From Pseudobacteroides sp. (GTDB lineage Bacteria; Bacillota; Clostridia; Acetivibrionales; DSM-2933), in contig NZ_DATCTU010000007.1 in NCBI RefSeq assembly GCF_036567765.1, positions 1 through 64,000 of the forward strand: a stretch of 64,000 nt of DNA. Reading direction: 5' to 3'. Positions 58,275-64,000 of the stretch are shown piece by piece. The notes under the pieces were generated by a model, which was not told where the DNA came from, made no database searches, and saw nothing but the letters and a program-made list of their open reading frames with translations. Each line of letters opens with the position of its first letter. Within the stretch, counting starts at the first letter, position 1. The position numbers and the translations under genes were made by a program.

Positions 58275-59063
58275 ATGGACATTTTACAAGGCATTATATT
58301 AGGAATAATACAAGGTTTAACAGAGTTTTTACCAATAAGCAGTTCAGGGCATTTGGTACTATTTCAACAGATTTTCGGGCTTAAGGAAGGTGTTGCTACA
58401 TTTGACATAGCAGTTCACCTTGCCACCCTTATTGCCGTAGTTGCAGTGTTCCGCAAGGATATTATCGAAGTTATTAAAAATCCTTTCAGTAAGCTTACCC
58501 TTTTAATAGTGGTTGGAACCATACCAACACTGGCAATTGCCTTTGCTTTGAAAAATATTATTGAAGATCTTTTGCACTCCGGTGCGTCACTAGGTATAGA
58601 GTTTATTATTACAGGTCTTATACTGTGGTTTGCAGAGTCTATAAAGACCAAGGATAAAGGTTTAAAAGAGACATCAATGGCTGATGCAGTTCTTATAGGT
58701 ATCGCTCAGGGTATTGCAATCATGCCGGCTATTTCAAGGTCTGGACTTACTATTGCCGGGGCTCTGTTTAGAGGGCTCAACAGGGAGTTTGCAGCAAAGT
58801 TTTCATTCCTGCTTTCAATACCCATAATCCTTGCAGCTGCAGCTGATGAAGCCCTTGACCTTTATAAAAGTTCAAGCACAGTTGCAATCGGTATGATGCC
58901 TTTGGTTTTAGGGATGGTAGCAGCCGCAATTTCAGGATATTTTGCAATAAAGTTTATGCTTAAAATTCTTTCAAAAGGAAATTTGAGATCGTTTTCGTAT
59001 TATGTATTTGCTTTAGGTGGATTAATTGTTCTTGATCAATTGTTTTTTCACATTTACTTTTAG
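58275..59063 (+). CDS. uppP: Undecaprenyl-diphosphatase
   Basis: 262 residues with about eight membrane helices. Both catalytic motifs are present: GLTEFLPISSSGHL near the start and PAISRSGLTIAGAL in the middle. It recycles the lipid carrier for wall synthesis and gives bacitracin tolerance (BacA). GAGGTGAGGG precedes the ATG. tsaD follows after 31 bases. Confidence 0.95.
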   Translation: MDILQGIILGIIQGLTEFLPISSSGHLVLFQQIFGLKEGVATFDIAVHLATLIAVVAVFRKDIIEVIKNPFSKLTLLIVVGTIPTLAIAFALKNIIEDLLHSGASLGIEFIITGLILWFAESIKTKDKGLKETSMADAVLIGIAQGIAIMPAISRSGLTIAGALFRGLNREFAAKFSFLLSIPIILAAAADEALDLYKSSSTVAIGMMPLVLGMVAAAISGYFAIKFMLKILSKGNLRSFSYYVFALGGLIVLDQLFFHIYF

Positions 59064-59094
59064 AAGTATGTAGGCTTAAGGGAGTATAAAAAAG

Positions 59095-60123
59095 ATGGAA
59101 ACAAAAAAAGATATACTGATAATGGGAATTGAAACAAGCTGTGATGAAACTTCGGCATCAGTGGTTTTAAACGGCAGGAAGGTTGTTTCAAATATAATAT
59201 CGTCACAAATAGATTTACATCAAAAATATGGAGGAGTTGTTCCGGAAATTGCTTCTAGAAAGCATGTTGAGCTTATGATTCCGGTTATAGATGAGGCTCT
59301 GGTCAAAGCAGGAATTAAACTTAAGGATTTGGATGCAATAGGGGTTACATACGGACCTGGATTGGTTGGTGCTCTTCTGGTAGGGCTTTCAGCAGCAAAA
59401 GGCCTTGCATTTGCCGCGGACAAACCTCTCTTGGGGGTTCATCATATTGAGGGGCATATAGCTGCAAATTATCTTCAGCATGAGGAACTGGAACCGCCTT
59501 TTGTGTGCCTTGTTGCTTCAGGAGGCCACAGCCATATAGTTTATGTCGAATCCTATGAAAAGTTTGAAATATTGGGACAAACCAGGGACGATGCTGCCGG
59601 TGAGGCCTTTGACAAAATTGCCAGGGCAATAGGTCTTGGATATCCTGGAGGACCGCTAATTGACAAGGTTGCAGGAGAAGGAGATCCAAAAGCAATAAAC
59701 TTCCCCAGGGTTTATTTTGAGGGAGGTTCATTAGACTTCAGTTTTAGCGGACTTAAGACTGCTGTACTTAATTATCTGCATAACCTGTCGCAAAAGGGCG
59801 AGGCATACAACATAAACCACATTTCAGCGAGCTTTCAGCAGGCAATTGTGGATGTTCTTGTCAAGAATACCATAACAGCTGCAATAAACAAAGGGGTAAA
59901 TAAAATAACCCTGGCAGGAGGTGTGGCATCCAACAGTTGTTTGAGAAAACAAATGAAGGAACAGGCTCTAGCCAAGGGTATTGAAGTTTTATATCCAAGT
60001 CCGATACTTTGTACAGATAATGCTGCTATGATTGCATGTGCTGCATATTATGGCTTTGTAAACGGGACAATGTGTGACTTGAGATTGAATGCAATTCCGG
60101 GATTACGGCTGGGAGAAAAATAG
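59095..60123 (+). CDS. tsaD: tRNA N6-threonylcarbamoyladenosine transferase subunit TsaD
   Basis: 342 residues. ASKA/HSP70-like fold; metal-binding histidines in [25 protein letters not shown] at the start; [16 protein letters not shown] and [12 protein letters not shown]. Transfers threonylcarbamoyl to A37 of ANN-decoding tRNAs with TsaB/TsaE (not in this window). GGGAG precedes the ATG. Confidence 0.96.
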   Translation: METKKDILIMGIETSCDETSASVVLNGRKVVSNIISSQIDLHQKYGGVVPEIASRKHVELMIPVIDEALVKAGIKLKDLDAIGVTYGPGLVGALLVGLSAAKGLAFAADKPLLGVHHIEGHIAANYLQHEELEPPFVCLVASGGHSHIVYVESYEKFEILGQTRDDAAGEAFDKIARAIGLGYPGGPLIDKVAGEGDPKAINFPRVYFEGGSLDFSFSGLKTAVLNYLHNLSQKGEAYNINHISASFQQAIVDVLVKNTITAAINKGVNKITLAGGVASNSCLRKQMKEQALAKGIEVLYPSPILCTDNAAMIACAAYYGFVNGTMCDLRLNAIPGLRLGEK

Positions 60124-60206
60124 TAATTATCCTCTGGATTTACATAATTGGACAAATAAATCAAGGCATAACAATGTTAATATGTTGAATTGTAGGATGT
60201 GAATTA

Positions 60207-60293
60207 TGTGGAAATAATCCTAGAGTCCAGCAAAATATGACATTTTTAGCTGTGTATAAGTTTGTGGATAATGTGGATTACTGCTGTGGATAA
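60207..60293 (-). promoter_or_regulatory. Cluster of DnaA boxes
   Basis: Read on the minus strand, perfect boxes TTATCCACA lie at 60263-60271 and 60285-60293, one-mismatch boxes at 60272-60280 (TAATCCACA) and 60251-60259 (TTATACACA), and a weaker two-mismatch site at 60207-60215. All point the same way, four within 43 bases. They fill the gap between convergent tsaD and the transglycosylase gene. No dnaA, dnaN or AT-rich unwinding region of an origin is nearby, so a DnaA-titration or regulatory locus is more likely. Confidence 0.6.
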
Positions 60294-60294
60294 C

Positions 60295-60990
60295 TCATTT
60301 TTCATTTTTGTAATCGTTATAATTGTTGATAACTACCTTTACATAATGCTGAGTTTCGCTGAATGGTGGAACTCCATTGTACTTTTTCACATTATTGGGA
60401 CCTGCGTTATAAGCTGCCAAAGCAAGCTTCAAATCTCCGCCGAATGCATTTAACTGATCTCTTAAGTACCTGGTTCCGCCATCGATGTTTTGCTGAATAT
60501 CCCAAGGGTTGGTTACATTCAGCCAATCAGCGGTTCCCGGCATGAGCTGCATAAGTCCCTGAGCTCCGGCACTGGAAAGGGCATATGGGTTAAAGCTTGA
60601 TTCCTGTTTTATCACAGCTTTAATGAGATTTGCATCAACCCCATATTTTTGAGATGCATCGTTAATAGCTAAATTTATAAGCTCCATCTGCTTTATTTTG
60701 TCCTTTGGAGCAGCAGCTGCACTATTTGCTTTGTTAAGCTCAGCTTTAAGTCTGCTATTATCCATGGAATTGTAAGGTACTGCAGGTGCTGCTATTTTCT
60801 GGGGTGATATTCTTTTTTCGTTTAATATTTTTTCTGATGCTGTTAATTCAGCTTCGGTTTCTTTGTTTGTCTCCTCTTCAAGGAGTTTCTGGAATGAGTT
60901 TTGAGTTGAAGGCATATTCATCCTTATGGGAACTCTGCTCTGAATATCATTTAGTTTTTGGGTAAAGATGTCGTTCACACTTAATGGCAT
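60295..60990 (-). CDS. Lytic transglycosylase (SLT domain)
   Basis: 231 residues from the ATG after GGAGGAGC; an earlier in-frame ATG at 61008 precedes that site. N-terminal ~100 residues are low-complexity and charged, without a signal peptide. The C-terminal SLT domain has the catalytic E130 in [29 protein letters not shown], then [30 protein letters not shown]. Cleaves peptidoglycan glycan strands. Lack of an export signal recalls FlgJ-like or spore/flagellum-associated enzymes; its secretion route is not clear. Confidence 0.88.
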   Translation of the reverse strand: MPLSVNDIFTQKLNDIQSRVPIRMNMPSTQNSFQKLLEEETNKETEAELTASEKILNEKRISPQKIAAPAVPYNSMDNSRLKAELNKANSAAAAPKDKIKQMELINLAINDASQKYGVDANLIKAVIKQESSFNPYALSSAGAQGLMQLMPGTADWLNVTNPWDIQQNIDGGTRYLRDQLNAFGGDLKLALAAYNAGPNNVKKYNGVPPFSETQHYVKVVINNYNDYKNEK

Positions 60991-61029
60991 AAAAGCTCCT
61001 CCAACCATATACTTTCTTAAAATATTAAT

Positions 61030-61059
61030 AGTGATAAATATATCACTTTTAGTATTATA
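61030..61059 (-). promoter_or_regulatory. -10 element and operator-like palindrome of the transglycosylase gene
   Basis: Minus strand TATAAT (61059-61054) without a good -35, followed at the expected start site by AGTGATA-TATT-TATCACT (61047-61030), perfect 7-bp arms. This layout suggests a repressor site or an activated promoter. Confidence 0.5.
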
Positions 61060-61109
61060 TATATCGGATTAATTGTAAAAAGCTTTAGACCCTATTTATG
61101 TCTGGGAAA

Positions 61110-61427
61110 TTATGAAACCTCAAGATTCTTTCTTTTCACGAACTTAGAGCAAGCGTTCTTTTTCTTACCGTCAAACTGGCGGACGGTAAAAAGCTGGCAC
61201 AGCCCAATTGAGGGTTGCTCTTTTGAACTTGCTATTTTTAATATAAAGTTTTCGCAGTTTATGCACCTTAACTGGCTTTTGGCTTCAGCAAGTAAAGAAG
61301 GTGCAAATTTGTGTTTGGAGCAGCTATAATCTGGGGCAACAGCACCATTATGTCTGCATAACACATCATTATTAACAGTAATAATTGTTCCTCGTATGCA
61401 GTTACTGCATGTTCTCTTTTGTAACAA
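61110..61427 (-). CDS. Cysteine-rich small protein, unknown function
   Basis: 105 residues from a TTG that follows AGAGGAG by seven bases; the frame is open further upstream but without a site. It has nine or more cysteines arranged as CSNC, LCRH, SCSKH, CINCEN, LC and AC, a pattern that suggests two or more zinc knuckles. The rest is basic. No family recognised. It is monocistronic with its own extended -10 promoter, upstream of and codirectional with the lytic transglycosylase gene. Confidence 0.6.
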   Translation of the reverse strand: MLQKRTCSNCIRGTIITVNNDVLCRHNGAVAPDYSCSKHKFAPSLLAEAKSQLRCINCENFILKIASSKEQPSIGLCQLFTVRQFDGKKKNACSKFVKRKNLEVS

Positions 61428-61466
61428 TGTTCTTCTCCTCTGATTATAGTAATAAATGGTAGATAT

Positions 61467-61475
61467 ATTATAACA
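61467..61475 (-). promoter_or_regulatory. Extended -10 promoter of the Cys-rich gene
   Basis: Minus strand TGT-TATAAT about 40 bases upstream of the TTG start; no clear -35. Confidence 0.45.
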
Positions 61476-61697
61476 CTGATTAAAGTTGTGTGGTATAAAA
61501 TGGGTAATAAAATTATTTGACAAGAATAGTCATAATAATACATGAGAATGTATAATGAATTTTATAAAATGTTATTGCTAATGATTACTTAATGATGGTT
61601 TATATTTAAGTTTGGGTAATATATAATATACTTTATAAAAAATTACTATCTTTAATTGAAGGTATAGTTTAAAAAATAATTTTTGGGAGAATAAGTC

Positions 61698-62180
61698 ATG
61701 AAAAAGCCGACAATACTAAGAAAACGTTTTATACCATTTGAAACAGTTGATATTTCCGATGATGAAATGCTATTTAGGGACGACAATCTCATTATTACCA
61801 GATGGAAGGTAATAAAGCCTCGGACGGATATCGACAGGGGTGTTTCCTTTGCGTTTTTGAAGGATGGTTATAAGATAAGCAGGTTTTATGACCCCCAAGG
61901 GAACTTCGTATACTGGTACTGTGATATTATTGACGTGGAGTACGACAGTCAGAAGGATGCATATACACTGATTGATCTGCTTGTTGATGTAAAAATATTT
62001 CCCGATGGAGAAGTAAGGATTCTGGATGTGGATGAGGTAGCAGATGCACTTGACGATAATATAATAACAAAGAAGCAAGCAAGTGATTCACTGCGAAAAC
62101 TTCATAAGCTTTTGGATATGATTTATAAAGACGAGTTTCCTCCTAAGGAATCCAGGGATAAGGAATACTGGAAGGTTTAA
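61698..62180 (+). CDS. DUF402 domain protein
   Basis: 160 residues. DUF402 pattern: a strand-rich body with GYKISRFYDPQGNFVYWYCDIIDVEYD, then DLLVDVKIFPDGEVRILDVDEV and a C-terminal helical KQASDSLRKLHKLLD. Acidic residues in DIIDVE and DLLVDVK sit where nucleotide-phosphatase members of the family bind metal. Likely a nucleotide or phosphoester hydrolase; exact substrate unknown. GGGAG precedes the ATG. Confidence 0.8.
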   Translation: MKKPTILRKRFIPFETVDISDDEMLFRDDNLIITRWKVIKPRTDIDRGVSFAFLKDGYKISRFYDPQGNFVYWYCDIIDVEYDSQKDAYTLIDLLVDVKIFPDGEVRILDVDEVADALDDNIITKKQASDSLRKLHKLLDMIYKDEFPPKESRDKEYWKV

Positions 62181-62243
62181 AGCATATGTAAATATTTATT
62201 AATATTTTTAATACAGTTAATACAGCTATTAAGGAGAATATAA

Positions 62244-63089
62244 ATGGGAAAATTCATTGATTTGCATACCCACTCAACCGCTTCAGACGGAAGCCTTACA
62301 CCAAGAGAGCTTGTAAGACATGCGAAAAATATGGGGCTCTCTGCAATAGCACTTACAGACCATGATACAATTGACGGGATAGAGGAAGCCTTTGATGAAG
62401 GAAGAAAGGTTGGGCTTGAGGTAATAGCAGGCCTGGAAATAAGTGTTGAATATAACCCTGAAATGCATATGCTTGGGTATTTTTTTAACGATACATACAT
62501 GAACATAACAAAGGTATTGGATGGACTAATCAAGAAGAGAAATGAGAGAAATCCCAAAATTGTTAATAAGCTCAATGAGCTGGGATGTCACATAACAATG
62601 GAGGAAGTAATCGGCGAGGCGGCAGGTAAGGTGGTTGCAAGGCCCCATATAGCCAGGGTTTTACTTAAAAAAGGATATGTGAAGAGTGTTCAGGATGCCT
62701 TTGAAAGGTATCTGGCAGCCGACAAGCCTGCATTTTTTCCAAAATCCAAGTATACCCCGGAGGAGGGTATCAAGGAAATACTTGGGGCAGGTGGAATCCC
62801 TGTTCTTGCACATCCCATATACCTGTATCTTAATCAAAAACGACTGGATAAGCTTTTGAAGGATCTTGTTTCCTATGGGTTAAAGGGAATTGAAGCCCAC
62901 TATGTTGATAATACAATTGATGACACAGGAAACCTTCTGAGGCTGGCAATAAAGTATGACCTTCTTGTAACGGGCGGCAGCGATTATCACGGCAGTTTAA
63001 AGCCTGCGATTGAAATAGGAAAGGGAAGAGGTAATCTCAAAATACCATACGAACTTCTTGACAAAATGAGGATAATTGGGGGCACTTGA
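62244..63089 (+). CDS. PHP domain phosphoesterase (YciV/RNase AM-like)
   Basis: 281 residues. PHP metal motifs: DLHTHSTASDGSLTPRELV, ALTDHDTIDG, GLEISVEY, VLAHPIYL and GGSDYHG. The insert between the first and second halves is typical of YciV-type enzymes, which act on 3',5'-nucleoside bisphosphates or short RNA 5' ends. The stop codon TGA (63087-63089) lies inside the -35 element of the smpB promoter. AAGGAG precedes the ATG. Confidence 0.88.
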   Translation: MGKFIDLHTHSTASDGSLTPRELVRHAKNMGLSAIALTDHDTIDGIEEAFDEGRKVGLEVIAGLEISVEYNPEMHMLGYFFNDTYMNITKVLDGLIKKRNERNPKIVNKLNELGCHITMEEVIGEAAGKVVARPHIARVLLKKGYVKSVQDAFERYLAADKPAFFPKSKYTPEEGIKEILGAGGIPVLAHPIYLYLNQKRLDKLLKDLVSYGLKGIEAHYVDNTIDDTGNLLRLAIKYDLLVTGGSDYHGSLKPAIEIGKGRGNLKIPYELLDKMRIIGGT

Positions 63090-63113
63090 CACCTAATTTT
63101 AACGTGATATAAT
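63086..63113 (+). promoter_or_regulatory. Consensus promoter of smpB-ssrA
   Basis: TTGACA, 16 bases, TATAAT with extended TGA: perfect hexamers. It overlaps the stop codon of the upstream PHP gene. A hairpin lies about 30 bases after the start. Confidence 0.8.
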
Positions 63114-63149
63114 AATAGAGTAATTGATATCGGTTTTGTGTAAAAAATG

Positions 63150-63175
63150 CCCTTCACAAAGAAGGGTTATTTTTA
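63150..63175 (+). terminator. Terminator-like hairpin in the smpB leader
   Basis: CCCTTC-ACAAA-GAAGGG followed by TTATTTTTAT, between the promoter and the smpB start. It could attenuate transcription of smpB and ssrA. Confidence 0.5.
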
Positions 63176-63198
63176 TCGTACTGGCAGGTGAATGGACA

Positions 63199-63663
63199 AT
63201 GGATAAAGAATCAATAAAACCAATAACACAAAATAAAAAGGCAAGACATGACTATTTTATAGAGCAAACCATTGAGACTGGGATAGTCTTGTCAGGAACA
63301 GAGGTTAAGTCCATTCGTCAGGGCAAAGTAAACCTAAAAGATAGCTATGCCTCTATAAAAGATGAGGAAGTTATTTTAAGTGGTATGCATATTAGTCCTT
63401 ATGAGCAGGGCAATATATTCAATAAGGACCCAATAAGGGACAGAAAGCTTTTGCTCCACAAGTACGAAATCAGAAGGCTTATAGGCTATGTTCAGCAAAA
63501 AGGGTTGACTTTGGTTCCGGTTCAGTTATACTTTAAAGGCAGCAAGGTTAAGCTTGAGCTTGGGGTTGCCAAAGGTAAAAAGCTCCACGACAAGAGAGAC
63601 GACATCGCGGAAAGAGACGCTAAAAGGGAAATTGACAGAAGGCTTAAGGAAAATAACAGGTAA
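63199..63663 (+). CDS. smpB: SsrA-binding protein SmpB
   Basis: 154 residues from the ATG at 63199 (CAGGTGA upstream); in-frame codons further 5' fall in the leader hairpin. [40 protein letters not shown] is the signature; the C-terminal basic tail [23 protein letters not shown] mimics the codon-anticodon helix in stalled ribosomes. tmRNA follows after 46 bases, its usual partner. Confidence 0.96.
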   Translation: MDKESIKPITQNKKARHDYFIEQTIETGIVLSGTEVKSIRQGKVNLKDSYASIKDEEVILSGMHISPYEQGNIFNKDPIRDRKLLLHKYEIRRLIGYVQQKGLTLVPVQLYFKGSKVKLELGVAKGKKLHDKRDDIAERDAKREIDRRLKENNR

Positions 63664-63709
63664 AATTTTGGAATGTTCAAGAAGTAATTCTTAACTCATT
63701 CCGTTACAT

Positions 63710-64000
63710 GGGGGCGTAATGGTTTCGACGGGATTGTTGAGACATAAGTAGCGAGTAGAGGATTCTCGTAGGCCTCTTAAAAAACGAGAACATAAAATTA
63801 AACGCTAAAAACGATAATTTAGCTTACGCGGCTTAATGCCGTGTGCGTCTAGCCCAGGTTCCTGCACCTGGGGGCCTAGGCGTCGATAAGTCAGGCCTTT
63901 TGCATAGGAAGGTTAAATGCTAGAACTGCTGTGGTAGTAGCCTTGAGCCGCAGCGGAACTTAAAGGCTACGGTAGAGTAGACCCTGCCCTTGGGGGATGC
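63710..64000 (+). ncRNA. ssrA: Transfer-messenger RNA (partial, cut by window end)
   Basis: It begins GGGGGCGTAATGGTTTCGAC, the conserved 5' end of the tRNA-like domain. The tag frame is GCT AAA AAC GAT AAT TTA GCT TAC GCG GCT TAA (63804-63836), giving AKNDNLAYAA. Pseudoknot regions follow (for example CCCAGGTTCCTGCACCTGGG). The 3' end with CCA lies beyond the window. No promoter is evident just upstream, so it is probably cotranscribed with smpB and processed. Confidence 0.95.

Noticed and set aside
60207..60293. Replication origin
   Set aside because: DnaA boxes are present, but no dnaA/dnaN genes, no AT-rich unwinding 13-mers next to them, and flanking genes are not typical of oriC.
61268..61543. 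Alternative minus-strand frame overlapping the Cys-rich gene
   Set aside because: The other frame has a well-placed AGAGGAG site before TTG and an ordered Cys pattern; this one has neither.

Overview
The window looks like a low-GC, anaerobic, spore-forming Firmicute of class Clostridia. The evidence is the AT-rich sequence, strong AGGAGG ribosome sites with frequent GTG/TTG starts, a LonB-type sporulation protease beside tig-clpP-clpX, an L7Ae-like protein in front of rpsL, an L10 leader, and a YkvI-type membrane protein. The protein set resembles the cellulolytic clostridia (Ruminiclostridium/Acetivibrio group), but that placement is an impression, not a search result. I see no rRNA, tRNA or CRISPR array. 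One tmRNA gene is cut by the right edge.

Region 1 (1-14361, all minus strand) is the accessory part and the most interesting: a RiPP (ribosomally made, modified peptide) gene cluster. In order of transcription it holds an ABC exporter, a short membrane-anchored HlyD-like partner, a 71-residue precursor peptide, a CPBP intramembrane protease, a PqqD-like recognition protein, a B12-binding radical SAM enzyme, a 72-residue protein of unknown role, a radical SAM/SPASM maturase with its own PqqD-like domain, a class III PLP aminotransferase with a cysteine-rich insert, a 793-residue radical SAM/SPASM-like enzyme, a class I SAM methyltransferase, an ABC ATPase with an FtsX-type permease, a DUF4177 protein, and a second B12-radical SAM gene broken just after its CxxxCxxC motif. 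The precursor has a Cys/Gly/Ser/Pro-rich middle with three cysteines, then a Gly/Ala/Val-rich tail ending in threonine. C-terminal Thr, aminotransferase and methyltransferase together recall the daptide pathway. The daptide dehydrogenase is absent and radical SAM enzymes are present instead, so the cluster may be a new type. This is inference.

Region 2 (14592-29160, plus strand) is housekeeping: a P-type Ca2+ ATPase, a gldA/F/G-DUF4340 ABC operon, a YkvI-type membrane protein, a membrane-anchored beta-propeller protein, CvpA, ilvD and ilvB (no ilvN visible).

Region 3 (29200-46070) is the transcription/translation block: rpmG-secE-nusG, rplK-rplA, L10 leader-rplJ-rplL, rpoB-rpoC, L7Ae-like-rpsL-rpsG-fusA-tuf. 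Several intergenic RNAs look like autoregulatory leaders.

Region 4 (46081-64000) holds a DUF192 protein (minus strand), an ECF-type sigma/anti-sigma pair, an HPr-like protein lacking the catalytic His next to an enzyme I paralogue, uvrC, a phosphoesterase, tig-clpP-clpX-lonB, uppP, tsaD, a lytic transglycosylase (minus), a Cys-rich protein (minus), a DUF402 protein, a PHP phosphoesterase, smpB and ssrA. A tight cluster of DnaA-box-like sequences lies between the convergent tsaD and transglycosylase genes. An 86-base palindromic element and one copy of a dispersed repeat lie between lonB and uppP.
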